Source of the DNA: an uncultured Lachnospiraceae bacterium
GTDB taxonomy: Bacteria; Bacillota; Clostridia; Lachnospirales; Lachnospiraceae
DNA: 64,000 nucleotides
Assembly: GCA_910579865.1 (NCBI GenBank)
Contig: CAJTXA010000011.1
Location: forward strand, 71,906 to 135,905
Reading direction: 5' to 3'
Part shown: positions 43,111-51,815 of the stretch, piece after piece
Numbering within the stretch: the stretch's first letter is position 1
Layout: every line of letters starts with the position of its first letter
Position numbers and translations under genes: made by a program
The notes under the pieces: model-generated
Seen by the model: only the letters and a program-made list of their open reading frames with translations
Database searches by the model: none
What the model was told of the DNA's origin: nothing

Positions 43111-44784
43111 TTATTTCCTCTCTTTCCTCCAGAGCTGTTCTGATTTTTTATACTGCAAAATCAGTTTCCAAAAAATTTGTTCAAATTGTCTGATACATTG
43201 AAAAGTTTCTCTCCAAGATTTCTTTACTTCAAATCCTTTTTTTATCTTTGGATCTACTAATAAAAGTTTCTTTTTTCCTGTATAAGCAGAAATAGGTGCT
43301 CCGATTCGGATCACTTTTCTTCCAAATGCTGGAAAACAATATCTTCCAATTGTAATTACCTGTCTTTTCACAGATTTTCTTTGTTTTTCCTTTTCTGGAA
43401 GTTCCTCTACTTCTTTCATTTGATAACCATATCTTTGTAAAGTCTGGTGTAATTGTTCTGCATCGACTTGTTGCAGCCATTTTGGTCCTTTTAAAAAATC
43501 TTGCACTGCTTTTACTGATAAAGTAAAATCTTTATATCGATAGCGAAATACCGTTGCATAGAATCGTTCACATAAAATATAAATTGCATCTAATAATCGA
43601 TTTTGATCCTTATAGATTGCATTTGTAATCAATCGATTTCTCACATTATAATATTCTAAAATAGAACCTCGTTTGTTCTCAAACTCTTCATGCCATACTG
43701 CAATTCCATTAAAATAAATTGGTGGTTTTCCACTCCGCAGTGCATACTCTACATCATCACAATGTAAAAAAAACGGCATTGGATATCCATTTTTTACAAT
43801 ATGGCTTTTTGGAATACAGCAATACCACCAGCCAGCATAAGCTTGTTTTGTTTCTACTGGTTTTGCTATTGTTAGTACCTGTTCAAGCTTTCTAATATCA
43901 GTAAATTTATAAGGATTCGCAATCCATCCATCTGCCCAATCCTCTCCTGCTGCATGAAGAATATAAGGTGTATCTCTGCGAAACATTGCTCCGCCAAGAA
44001 AATTTTCCTGATATTCTGATTTTATAAAAGAGAGAACCGCTTTTGTGCGATAAAATGTCTCTGATTTTACTAATACATCATCATCCATTAAAACAACATG
44101 TGTTAATTCTTCTTGTTTCATTGCTTCCCACATGCCTCTTGAAAATCCACCAGAACCCCCCGTATTTTTATTTGAAATTAAAATAACCTGCTCCCCTTCT
44201 ATCTCCTTCTGTTTTAAATTTCTTCCATTATCGATAATATAAATTTGATCAAACAACAATTCTTTTTCTTTTTTATTCCAACTTTTTATTTGCTGTATAT
44301 TTTTTATTACTTCTTTTGGCCGATTATAAGTGCAAATAACTAAAGCCATTTTCACTGCTTTTTTATTTTTTTCTATTCTGGCACTTTCGATTGTTCCGCT
44401 TTCTAAAAGTGTTTCTTGTTCTGCTTTTACAGTAAGATAAAAATAAGAAATATTCGATAATGGCACGAAAAAGGAAATTTCTTGTTTCCCACAAAACGTT
44501 TTTTCTTTCAATAAAATACTCTTTTCTTTTCTATCTCTGCTTCCCATTAAGGCAAGTGTTCCCACTCCATCTATTATAACTCGAACAACTACTTCTTTTA
44601 TCCTTGTGTACTGCTTCCACTTTTCTGCCAGAAAAATATTAAAATAAGTATCAAATTGAACAAATCCACCAGCAGAAATTTTTATTCCTTGTTTTGAACT
44701 TTTCACAGAAGCCTTTGTATGATAATAAAGCTCTGCAATTTTTGTATTCGCTTTTTTTGTCCAGAGCATATGCTGCAATACCAT
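43111..44784 (-). CDS. GlfT2-like galactofuranosyltransferase (GT2)
   Basis: 557 residues. An N-terminal beta-rich domain (about 1-140, KISAGGFVQFDTYFNIF) precedes the GT-A domain: MALVICTYNRPKEVIKNI, the DNG of IIDNGRNL, NKNTGGSGGFSRGM, the metal-binding VVLMDDDVLV, AGWWYCCIPK, FFLHCDDVEYALR and AVWHEEF. NKNTGGSGGFSRG, the DDD motif and the late histidine are characteristic of GlfT2-type polymerising galactofuranosyltransferases, so a galactofuranose-containing backbone is likely. A glf mutase gene is not in the window. GAGAGG precedes ATG 44784. Confidence 0.82.
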   Translation of the reverse strand: MVLQHMLWTKKANTKIAELYYHTKASVKSSKQGIKISAGGFVQFDTYFNIFLAEKWKQYTRIKEVVVRVIIDGVGTLALMGSRDRKEKSILLKEKTFCGKQEISFFVPLSNISYFYLTVKAEQETLLESGTIESARIEKNKKAVKMALVICTYNRPKEVIKNIQQIKSWNKKEKELLFDQIYIIDNGRNLKQKEIEGEQVILISNKNTGGSGGFSRGMWEAMKQEELTHVVLMDDDVLVKSETFYRTKAVLSFIKSEYQENFLGGAMFRRDTPYILHAAGEDWADGWIANPYKFTDIRKLEQVLTIAKPVETKQAYAGWWYCCIPKSHIVKNGYPMPFFLHCDDVEYALRSGKPPIYFNGIAVWHEEFENKRGSILEYYNVRNRLITNAIYKDQNRLLDAIYILCERFYATVFRYRYKDFTLSVKAVQDFLKGPKWLQQVDAEQLHQTLQRYGYQMKEVEELPEKEKQRKSVKRQVITIGRYCFPAFGRKVIRIGAPISAYTGKKKLLLVDPKIKKGFEVKKSWRETFQCIRQFEQIFWKLILQYKKSEQLWRKERK

Positions 44785-44815
44785 AGGTATCCTCTCTTTC
44801 CTTTTCCTTTCGTTT

Positions 44816-45868
44816 CTACTTTGCTTGTTTTACGATTCGCCATACGACTGCAGCAATTGGATAAAGAAGATAATTACTTTTTCTAAGTAACCAAAGCGAG
44901 TATTTTGGATTCGCTTGATAAGCAGCAGAACATGTCTTTTGTAATTTCTTTTCTATCGATACTAATTCCGATTTTGCACTTGTTCCAATTGGCAAACTAA
45001 GACAAATTTGCGCTTGATTTGCTTCCATTTTTGCAATTCCACAGGCCAAATAAGAAAGAATTTCTTTTCGTTCTCCCTCTAACTCTTGTTCCTTATAAAA
45101 CTGCACTAATGACTGTAAAACCATGTAGTGCTGTAATCTATTTTTTTGCATATTTTTTATTGAAACACTTTGTGTTTGACTGCCTAGCCGATAACAATAA
45201 ACAGGATAAGGTAAAATACAGATTGTTTGAATCCAGGGAACAGGAAATATGATATATTGCATATCTACATAAAAAGAATGTTCCGAAAGAACTATCTTAT
45301 GCTCCTTTAAAATCTTAGTACGAATTGTCCATTCATGCATACGAATATGTATTTTATCTGCTATTTTCTGAAAAAAAAGAATTTTTTCCTTTGGAAATTT
45401 TTCAGTTCCTTCTACTTTTTTCTTCCTTTTTTTTCTTTTTCCATTTTTTTCTCTTACACAAATAAATGGCGTTACAACCAAATCACAAGGTAAATTCGAT
45501 AAATTGGATTTTTGAAAAGCTAATTTAGATAATTTATATAAATAAGCATCATACGCTATTGGATCCACCCAATCATCTCCATCTACTACCTTCAAATAAC
45601 TTCCAGATGACATCATAATTCCTAAGTTTATAGCAGAACCATGTCCACCATTTTTTTTATGAAATGCCTTTACAATAGAAGGATAACGAGCTGCATAATT
45701 ATCGATAATTTCTCCTGTACTATCCTTTGAACCATCATCTATTACAAGAATTTCTGTTTTTTCTCTTTGTTTTGTTTGTAAAAGTGATTCTAAACAGTTC
45801 TCTAAACAATCTTCCACATTATATGCTGGTACTATAACTGATAAAATCTTTGCTTTTTTTCCCTGCAT
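44816..45868 (-). CDS. GT2 family glycosyltransferase
   Basis: 350 residues. The GT-A core lies in residues 9-125: ILSVIVPAYNVEDCLENCLESLL, EILVIDDGSKDSTGEIID, KKNGGHGSAINLGIMMSSG and the metal site VVDGDDWVDPIAYD. A Lys/Arg-rich loop (KNGKRKKRKKKVEG) is inserted near residue 150. The C-terminal part is amphipathic without clear membrane helices. AGAGGACTAG precedes ATG 45868. It adds one sugar of the repeat unit; donor and acceptor are unknown. Confidence 0.9.
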   Translation of the reverse strand: MQGKKAKILSVIVPAYNVEDCLENCLESLLQTKQREKTEILVIDDGSKDSTGEIIDNYAARYPSIVKAFHKKNGGHGSAINLGIMMSSGSYLKVVDGDDWVDPIAYDAYLYKLSKLAFQKSNLSNLPCDLVVTPFICVREKNGKRKKRKKKVEGTEKFPKEKILFFQKIADKIHIRMHEWTIRTKILKEHKIVLSEHSFYVDMQYIIFPVPWIQTICILPYPVYCYRLGSQTQSVSIKNMQKNRLQHYMVLQSLVQFYKEQELEGERKEILSYLACGIAKMEANQAQICLSLPIGTSAKSELVSIEKKLQKTCSAAYQANPKYSLWLLRKSNYLLYPIAAVVWRIVKQAK

Positions 45869-45886
45869 AACAACTAGTCCTCTTTT

Positions 45887-46705
45887 CTACAATCTGCGTT
45901 TTACTGCATGAAATAAATTTACAGCCAGAAAACCAATTGTCTTACCAAAAGAAAATTGTTCCTGTTTTCGATACATTTGATAGGTTCCAATCATTGCCTT
46001 TATTTTATTTGACGAATGGGAATTTTTATGCCTGCAATAAATAGATAACACCTCATCTAATCCATAAGCAAGATAACCCTGTCGTAAAATGCGCCACCAT
46101 GTTGCAGTATCTTCTCTTTTACAATCTTCTGGCATAAATAAAAATTCCTCTGGAATTTTTAATCGATCTAACATAACCGTAATTGTAGATATTGTTGTAT
46201 TCATTAGTGCCTTTTGATAACTTATACTTTCTGGTACATGAACGACTTTACCTGTACGAATTCCATTTTTATCCGCAAATTCATAACTAGTAAAAGAAAA
46301 AGCACAATCTTTTTGTTTCATAAATCGATATTGTTTCTCTAATTTCTCTTTTTCCCAATAATCGTCTGCGTCTAAATAGACCAAATATCTACCTTTTGCG
46401 GCTTGTACTCCTAAATTTCTTGCGGCAGCAGGACCACAAGTTCGACTATTGAAAAACAATTCAATGTGTTTTTTATTACCTAATAAATCTGTTTCACTTC
46501 CCATTCGATTCAACCAATTTTTTAAAATTATTCTACTGCTATCTGAAGAAGCATCATCTATCAAAAATAATTCCCAATTCGAATAGGTCTGTTCTTTAAT
46601 ACTCTGGAGTGTTTTTTCTAAAAAAGTTGCTGCATTATAAACGGGTACTACAATACTAATCAATTCTTCTACTACTTTTGGTTCACTTTTGTTCTTTATA
46701 TCCAA
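45887..46705 (-). CDS. GT2 family glycosyltransferase, first gene of the polysaccharide operon
   Basis: About 272 residues. GT-A motifs: LISIVVPVYNAATFLEKTLQSI, ELFLIDDASSDSSRIIL, CGPAAARNLGVQAAKGRYLVYLDADDYWEKEKLEKQ (DxD in LDADDYW). It is of the short WcaA/EpsE type often starting such operons. The frame is open to GTG 46717, but that codon lies one base after AAAGGG; the TTG at 46705 has correct spacing (about 11 bases), so I prefer it. The upstream inverted repeat of the putative invertible segment ends only about 45 bases before this start. Confidence 0.87.
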   Translation of the reverse strand: MDIKNKSEPKVVEELISIVVPVYNAATFLEKTLQSIKEQTYSNWELFLIDDASSDSSRIILKNWLNRMGSETDLLGNKKHIELFFNSRTCGPAAARNLGVQAAKGRYLVYLDADDYWEKEKLEKQYRFMKQKDCAFSFTSYEFADKNGIRTGKVVHVPESISYQKALMNTTISTITVMLDRLKIPEEFLFMPEDCKREDTATWWRILRQGYLAYGLDEVLSIYCRHKNSHSSNKIKAMIGTYQMYRKQEQFSFGKTIGFLAVNLFHAVKRRL

Positions 46706-46749
46706 TTTGTTGCACACCCTTTTTCTATCCTAGTGTTATAACAGGTTTT

Positions 46750-46778
46750 CATAAAGTAATCTCCTCTATGAAATATAA
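46750..46778. repeat. Left inverted repeat of the putative invertible segment
   Basis: 29 bases, 28 identical to the right copy in reverse. Inside it are arms CATAAAG and CTCTATG around the 7-base core TAATCTC, the arm-core-arm form of a recombinase crossover site. Confidence 0.88.
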
Positions 46779-47312
46779 AATTTTATGTTGAAAACTAACA
46801 AAATTTATTAATTTGACCAAAAAATTGACGGTTTATTTTTTGTATTTTCTTTCATTCTTACTTTATAAATAAAAATTTTATTGTTAAATTTACTATCTTT
46901 TTGACGATAGCTTTGACGGCTTATTTTTATTTTATAGAAAAATTTATTAACTTTTCTTACCCAAAAGATTTTTTACAATAAACAGGAAAACTTTTTCGAT
47001 TCAATAGTTTAAATATAGATTTTTTTATAGAAAATTAGAAAGAAAAAAAGAAAAATTGACTAAAATCAATATCCTTACTAATAAAGAGTTAAATTTCAAA
47101 AATTGGTTTCTCTATCTATAAAATAATAAACCTTCTTATTTTTTGATAATTAGAAGAATAATATCTTCTGATTTTTAAAATCGTCAAAAAGCGTCATTCT
47201 TTTCAACAAAAAGAATTCTCTCTTGACAAATCTCTTAAGAAAGGTTATCATGTCAAACAGAGATATAACAACGGATAGCACGTTTTACGAATTATCCTTA
47301 TGTTAAATCAAA
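46779..47312. other. AT-rich putative invertible promoter segment, no gene
   Basis: 534 bases between the two inverted repeats, about 22-25% G+C by eye, without an open frame of note. It contains direct repeats of TTGACGG(T/C)TTATTTTT (about 46827 and 46911) and one strong promoter that reads rightward, away from the polysaccharide genes. I see no good promoter reading left into the operon in the present orientation. Confidence 0.7.
47223..47251 (+). promoter_or_regulatory. Promoter inside the putative invertible segment, now facing away from the operon
   Basis: A perfect TTGACA (47223-47228) and TATCAT (47246-47251) are 17 bases apart. Inversion of the segment would place it on the minus strand, directed into the first glycosyltransferase gene. 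Confidence 0.75.
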
Positions 47313-47341
47313 TTATATTTCATAGAGGAGATTACTCTATG
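47313..47341. repeat. Right inverted repeat of the putative invertible segment
   Basis: Reverse complement of the left copy with one mismatch. Perfect 7-base arms CATAGAG (47321-47327) and CTCTATG (47335-47341) flank the core GAGATTA, which is the left core inverted. Confidence 0.88.
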
Positions 47342-47461
47342 AAAGCTTATTTTATAAAAAAAAGGAACATATCACTCTTTCTAATGATACTATACTAATA
47401 TGCTCCCCTCTCAGCTTTGTGTTACTCCATGACATTTGACAAAGCGATTCGTCAAAATATC

Positions 47462-47536
47462 TAAAGAGGTAGTCACCTTGAAAGGTAACTGCCCAATAAA
47501 TCGGAGTTAGACGAGCAGATTATTTAGACCTCTTTA
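47462..47536. ncRNA. Possible small structured RNA
   Basis: About 75 bases closed by the 9-base stem TAAAGAGGT / ACCTCTTTA, with an inner hairpin ACCTT-GA-AAGGT and a third helix CTGC / GCAG. The fold is possible on both strands. No known riboswitch consensus matches. Confidence 0.35.
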
Positions 47537-47544
47537 TATAACAA

Positions 47545-47736
47545 CTAAAAGCAAGGACATGATCTTGGCTGCATATTTTCGTCTCTGTCGCAAGGATCTT
47601 CTGCACACTTTTTTACCTTTATTATAAAACCAAGCCGCTTATATAAACGAATATTAGCCATATCTGTGGTGACAACACCAATAGATATCTTTTGATATCC
47701 CAAATCCTTTATTCTTGAATATACAAGTCTTACAGC
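47545..47736 (-). pseudogene. GNAT acetyltransferase, C-terminal remnant
   Basis: About 63 residues in one frame: AVRLVYSRIKDLGYQKISIGV, then TTDMANIRLYKRLGFIIKVKKCAEDPCDRDENMQPRSCPCF and a stop. The N-x-x-L/R-x-x-x-R-L-GF part (NIRLYKRLGF) is the typical end of the acetyl-CoA-binding domain of GNAT enzymes. The N-terminal half with the pyrophosphate loop is absent upstream. There is no start codon or ribosome site. Confidence 0.75.
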
Positions 47737-47935
47737 AAAAATTGTGAAAAAAATTAAGGAATAACATTTTTACGCATTTTCTTTTGTCCCTGTTTTTAGA
47801 AGTTTGCCTCATATGCTGATCTGTATTTTCTCTTTGATAATTGTACAATCGCTTATATACACTTTTGTAGAAACTGCCGAAGTTGCAACATAGCAATACT
47901 TTTCTTAAAAAGGAGCTAATATGCTTATATCTACA

Positions 47936-48074
47936 GCGAAACGGAATAGAGAGGTCTATGGAGGGTCATATTTCCCGTCGGCACTTAGGCACTGTATTTT
48001 AGTGCCTTAGTGTCCGTTACGAGGAAATTCTAAGCGCAAGCGGGCCCAGAATAGACCTCTCTATTCCGTTTTGC
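47936..48074. repeat. Large stem-loop element with nested hairpins
   Basis: A perfect 21-base outer stem pairs 47939-47959 with 48051-48071 (it begins AAACGGAATAGAGAGG). Within it, 47980-47993 pairs with 48001-48015 (GGCACTTAGGCACT against AGTGCCTTAGTGTCC), and a GC-GCAA-GC mini-hairpin and GGGCCC follow. The shape suits either a structured RNA or a MITE-like palindromic element; it has no open frame. Confidence 0.7.
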
Positions 48075-48207
48075 GTCCGCATAAGAAACATCTAAGTATA
48101 AATCAATAAAAAGAACGATTACCTTAAGCAAAACACAAATAAAATATCGAACTATCCAATAAACTATATCTTATCTATATTTTTTCTTAATATAACCGTT
48201 CTTTCTT

Positions 48208-49485
48208 TTATTTTACCTCATCAATTGCCTTTCCAATATCATGACGATAATATTTATTTTCAAAATGAACCCATTCCACCGCCTGATATGCATTTGCTCT
48301 GGCTGCTTTCAAATCTTCCCCTTTTGCAGTAATCCCAAGTACACGTCCCCCATTTGTTACAATATTTCCTTCTGTATCAAACTTTGTTCCTGCATGAAAT
48401 GCATAATATCCATCTTGTTCTGCTATCTTTTTAAGTCCCTCAATCACAAATCCCTTCTCATATTTTTCTGGATATCCTTTGGAAGCTAACACAACACAGA
48501 CTGCCGCCTGATCCTCAAATTCTAGTTCAATTTCCGAAAGTGTTCCATCAATACAAGCTTCCATTACAGAAATAATATCATTTTTCATACGAGGAAGTAC
48601 AACCTGTGTTTCTGGATCTCCAAAACGAGCATTATATTCTAATACACGAGGCCCTTTTTCTGTTAGCATCAACCCAAAGAAAATAATTCCCTGAAAAGGT
48701 CTCCCTTCTGCTTTCATTGCATCTACTGTAGGCTGATAAATATACTTTTTACAAAACGCATCGATTTCCTTTGTATAAAATGGACTAGGTGAAAAAGTTC
48801 CCATTCCTCCAGTATTTAAACCACGATCGCCATCTTTTGCCCTTTTATGATCCTGCGCAGAAGTCATAATCCGAATCGTATCTCCATCTACAAAAGAAAG
48901 GACAGATACTTCTGGTCCCGTTATAAACTCTTCAATAACAAGACGGTTTCCTGCAGAACCAAACTGTTTTTCCAACATAATAGTCTTAACTCCAGCTCTG
49001 GCTTCTTCTAAATTGTTACAAATCAAAACTCCTTTTCCTAGAGCTAATCCATCTGCTTTTAATACAATTGGATAAGAAGCAGTTTCTAAATAAGTAAATG
49101 CCGCATCTGCCGAATCAAATGTCTCATAATCTGCAGTAGGAATCTGATACTTTTTCATCAATTCTTTGGAAAATACTTTTGATCCTTCTAAAATCGCAGC
49201 ATTTTTTCTAGGCCCAAATACCCGTAATCCTTCTGCTTCAAAGACATCTACAATTCCTCCTACTAATGGATCATCCATTCCAATTATAGTAAAATCAATT
49301 TGTTTTTCTTTTGCAAAAGCAACTAATCGTTCAAATTCCATTGCTCCAATATTGACACATTCTGCATATTCTGCAATCCCTGCATTTCCTGGTGCACAGT
49401 AAATTTTTTCCACCTTTTTACTTTGTGCTACCTTCCAAGCAATTGCATGTTCTCTCCCACCACTTCCAACAATTAAAACCTTCAT
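48208..49485 (-). CDS. purD: Phosphoribosylamine-glycine ligase
   Basis: 425 residues. It begins MKVLIVGSGGREHAIAWKVAQSKKVEKIYCAPGN (in outline), followed by the ATP-grasp domain with VLKADGLALGKGVLI, GSAGNRLVIEEFITGPEVSVLSF, the HKRAKDGDRGLNTGGMGTFSP loop and EYNARFGDPETQ with metal-binding residues. It makes glycinamide ribonucleotide in the purine pathway. It is the last gene of the purE-purM-purN-purD run and overlaps purN by four bases. GGAGAG precedes ATG 49485. Confidence 0.97.
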   Translation of the reverse strand: MKVLIVGSGGREHAIAWKVAQSKKVEKIYCAPGNAGIAEYAECVNIGAMEFERLVAFAKEKQIDFTIIGMDDPLVGGIVDVFEAEGLRVFGPRKNAAILEGSKVFSKELMKKYQIPTADYETFDSADAAFTYLETASYPIVLKADGLALGKGVLICNNLEEARAGVKTIMLEKQFGSAGNRLVIEEFITGPEVSVLSFVDGDTIRIMTSAQDHKRAKDGDRGLNTGGMGTFSPSPFYTKEIDAFCKKYIYQPTVDAMKAEGRPFQGIIFFGLMLTEKGPRVLEYNARFGDPETQVVLPRMKNDIISVMEACIDGTLSEIELEFEDQAAVCVVLASKGYPEKYEKGFVIEGLKKIAEQDGYYAFHAGTKFDTEGNIVTNGGRVLGITAKGEDLKAARANAYQAVEWVHFENKYYRHDIGKAIDEVK

Positions 49486-50093
49486 TTCTTCTCTCCTATC
49501 TCTAACTCACCATTCGCAACCATTGCAATTATTTTTGGAAGTATCTTCCATTCTGCTTCCTCCATAACACGACGCTGCAAAACTTCTGGTGTATCTCCAG
49601 CTAAAACTTCTACTGCTTTTTGCATTAAAATTTCTCCTGTATCAGTTCCTTCATCTACAAAATGCACAGTAGCTCCTGTAATCTTTACTCCACGAGCAAG
49701 TACTGCCTCATGCACTCGCAAACCATAATATCCAACTCCACAAAAAGCTGGAATTAAAGAAGGATGAATATTAATCATACGTCTTTGATATTTTTTTACC
49801 ATAGAAGTTGGAATCGCTACTAAAAATCCAGCTAAAACAATAAAATCTGGTGCTATCTGATCGACAGTTTCCAGCAATGCTTGATAAAAAAGTTCCCGAT
49901 TTTCATAATCCTTAGGAGAAACACAAATGGCAGGAATTCCATGTTTTCTGGCACGTTCCAATGCAAAAGCATTTCGATTGTTACTAATTACCCCAATAAT
50001 TTCTGTATTTAAAATTGTTCCATCTGAAATTCTATCAATAATCGCCTGAAGATTCGTTCCGCCTCCTGAAACTAATACACATAGTTTTAACAT
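49482..50093 (-). CDS. purN: Phosphoribosylglycinamide formyltransferase
   Basis: 203 residues. LCVLVSGGGTNLQAIIDRI is the N-terminal GART motif. The catalytic residues are in IGVISNNRNAFALERA, VLAGFLVAIPTSMVKKYQRRMINIHPSLIPAF (N-x-H) and HFVDEGTDTGEIL (D). It transfers a formyl group from 10-formyl-tetrahydrofolate to GAR. Overlap of seven bases with purM and AAGGAG before ATG 50093 show translational coupling. Confidence 0.97.
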   Translation of the reverse strand: MLKLCVLVSGGGTNLQAIIDRISDGTILNTEIIGVISNNRNAFALERARKHGIPAICVSPKDYENRELFYQALLETVDQIAPDFIVLAGFLVAIPTSMVKKYQRRMINIHPSLIPAFCGVGYYGLRVHEAVLARGVKITGATVHFVDEGTDTGEILMQKAVEVLAGDTPEVLQRRVMEEAEWKILPKIIAMVANGELEIGEKK

Positions 50094-51112
50094 AAAGTAA
50101 CTCCTTTTTCACCAGCTTCTATCTGTCCAAGTACAAAAGCGGTTTCTCCAGCTGCCTTTATCGCTGCAATGGTTCGATCGACATCTTCATCTGCTACACC
50201 AAGTACCATACCAACTCCCATATTAAAGGTATTATACATCATCTCTTCTTTTATATCTCCATCTCTAGAAAGCATCTGGAAAATAGCTGGCACAGAGTAA
50301 CTCTTTTTCTCTATTATTGCTCGAACCCCATCTGGCAACATTCTAGGAATATTTTCATAGAATCCGCCTCCTGTAATATGGCTGCATCCCTTTATGGTAA
50401 TCCCTTCCTCTTTTACTTTTCTTAAAGCCTCTACATAAATTTTAGTTGGAGTTAGTAATGCCTCTCCAAGTGTTGTGCCAAGTGAATCATAATGAATCCT
50501 TAAAGAAGTCTCCGTCATAGTAAATACTTTACGAACTAATGAATAACCATTACTATGTATACCAGAAGACTGAATTCCAATTAAAATATCACCTGCTTTT
50601 AATTCTTTTCCTGTAATCAAATTTTTTTCATCTACAATTCCAACTGCAAATCCTGCCAGATCATATTCATCTACTGGATAAAATCCTGGCATTTCAGCCG
50701 TTTCTCCTCCAATTAAAGCTGCACCAGCCATCTTACATCCCTCTGCTACGCCACTTACAATTGTCGCAATTTTCTCTGGTTCGTTTCTGCCACAAGCAAT
50801 ATAATCTAGAAAAAACAGGGGTTCCCCACCAGCACAAGCAATATCATTCACACACATTGCAACACAATCAATTCCAATTGTGTGATGTTGGTTTAATAAA
50901 AATGCTAACTTTAATTTTGTTCCAACCCCATCTGTTCCAGAAACTAAAATTGGCTTTTCCATTCCTTTAAATTTTTCCAAAGAAAAAGCACCAGAAAAAC
51001 CACCAATTCCCCCTAATACTTCTGGTCGCATCGTTGCTTGTACATGCTTTTTCATTAGTTCTACTGCTTTATAACCTGCTTCAATATCCACTCCTGCCTT
51101 TTTATAATCCAT
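50087..51112 (-). CDS. purM: Phosphoribosylformylglycinamidine cyclo-ligase
   Basis: 341 residues, AIR synthetase. Typical segments: SGTDGVGTKLKLAFLLNQHHTIG, MCVNDIACAGGEPLFFLDYIACG, GGETAEMPGFYPVDEYDLAGFAVG, GIQSSGIHSNGYSLVRK and HITGGGFYENIPRML. It acts before purE/K in purine synthesis. GGAGG precedes ATG 51112. The interval to purE holds one arm of a long inverted repeat. Confidence 0.97.
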   Translation of the reverse strand: MDYKKAGVDIEAGYKAVELMKKHVQATMRPEVLGGIGGFSGAFSLEKFKGMEKPILVSGTDGVGTKLKLAFLLNQHHTIGIDCVAMCVNDIACAGGEPLFFLDYIACGRNEPEKIATIVSGVAEGCKMAGAALIGGETAEMPGFYPVDEYDLAGFAVGIVDEKNLITGKELKAGDILIGIQSSGIHSNGYSLVRKVFTMTETSLRIHYDSLGTTLGEALLTPTKIYVEALRKVKEEGITIKGCSHITGGGFYENIPRMLPDGVRAIIEKKSYSVPAIFQMLSRDGDIKEEMMYNTFNMGVGMVLGVADEDVDRTIAAIKAAGETAFVLGQIEAGEKGVTLC

Positions 51113-51220
51113 CTTTTTTCCTCCTGCATTTGGTATTCTATTCTTATTTTATCACATTTCGTTTCAAAACACATCTTATTTTTCTTTATCCCATTCATAA
51201 GATAGCTTAATAACATCCCA

Positions 51221-51258
51221 CTATATCACAAAACACTACTCAAAAATATCTCTTTGCC
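51221..51258. repeat. Left arm of an inverted repeat flanking purE
   Basis: Thirty-eight bases between purE and purM starting CTATAT and containing CTCAAAAATATCT. About 33 of 38 match the reverse complement of 51816-51853. Confidence 0.8.
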
Positions 51259-51263
51259 AATGA

Positions 51264-51779
51264 TTATGTCATTTGTTTCAGATATTCACGATAACCAATT
51301 TCTTCTAACTTCTCTTTCTTTGCAACAACTCCGTCTTTTAATCCATCTTTATATTCTTTAATTTTATCCAACAACTCTAGATTCGAAGTAGCCAAGATTT
51401 CAGCCGCAAGTAATCCTGCATTCATAGCTCCATTGATTGCAACTGTGGCTACTGGAATTCCTGAAGGCATCTGTACAATGGAATATAAAGAATCCACTCC
51501 CCCCAAAGCCTTTGTATAGATCGGAACTCCAATTACAGGTAATGGAAAAATAGCTGCTGCCATTCCTGGAAGATGTGCTGCTCCTCCAGCACCTGCAATA
51601 ATCACTTTAAACCCCTTACTTTCTGCCGTCTTTGCATAGTGAAAGAAAATATCAGGCATCCTGTGAGCAGAGATAACCGTAACGTCATAGCTGATTCCCA
51701 ATTTATCCAAAATCTCACATGCCTTACACATAATTGGTAAGTCTGAATCACTTCCCATAACAATTCCCACTTCTGGCAT
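51264..51779 (-). CDS. purE: N5-carboxyaminoimidazole ribonucleotide mutase
   Basis: 171 residues, class I PurE. MGSDSDLPIMCKACEIL (CAIR-binding loop), ISAHRMPDIFFHYAK and IAGAGGAAHLPGMAAA, then GVDSLYSIVQMPSGIPVATVAING, are all canonical. It interconverts N5-CAIR and CAIR. GAGAGGG precedes ATG 51779. It is the promoter-proximal gene of the purine run. I found no purine riboswitch upstream; the 120 bases to the aminopeptidase hold a hairpin and an inverted-repeat arm. Confidence 0.97.
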   Translation of the reverse strand: MPEVGIVMGSDSDLPIMCKACEILDKLGISYDVTVISAHRMPDIFFHYAKTAESKGFKVIIAGAGGAAHLPGMAAAIFPLPVIGVPIYTKALGGVDSLYSIVQMPSGIPVATVAINGAMNAGLLAAEILATSNLELLDKIKEYKDGLKDGVVAKKEKLEEIGYREYLKQMT

Positions 51780-51815
51780 ATCAAATCCCTCTCTTTCTTT
51801 TTATAAATTAGATTC

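Larger units (their letters stand above)
47342..48207. other. Intergenic stretch with a gene remnant and two folded elements
   Basis: No intact gene. It is visibly richer in G+C than the invertible segment. A possible promoter TTGACA-16-TATCTA (near 47436-47463) overlaps an inverted TTTGAC/GTCAAA. The acetyltransferase remnant and the two stem-loop elements are listed separately. A minus-strand open frame at 47654-47896 (NTDQHMRQTSKNRDKRK) resembles nothing I know. Confidence 0.55.

Noticed and set aside
46827..46930. Short AT-rich repeats (TTGACGG...TTATTTTT) as a possible CRISPR or iteron array
   Set aside because: Only two copies at irregular spacing and no cas or rep gene. Not an array.
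46779..47312. Search for an invertase or recombinase gene in or beside the putative switch
   Set aside because: No open frame with recombinase motifs was seen in the segment or its neighbours, so the enzyme, if any, must be encoded elsewhere.
47654..47896. Minus-strand open frame of 80 codons near the capsule switch
   Set aside because: No ribosome site, Cys/Asn-rich odd composition, and it overlaps in another frame the clear GNAT remnant.
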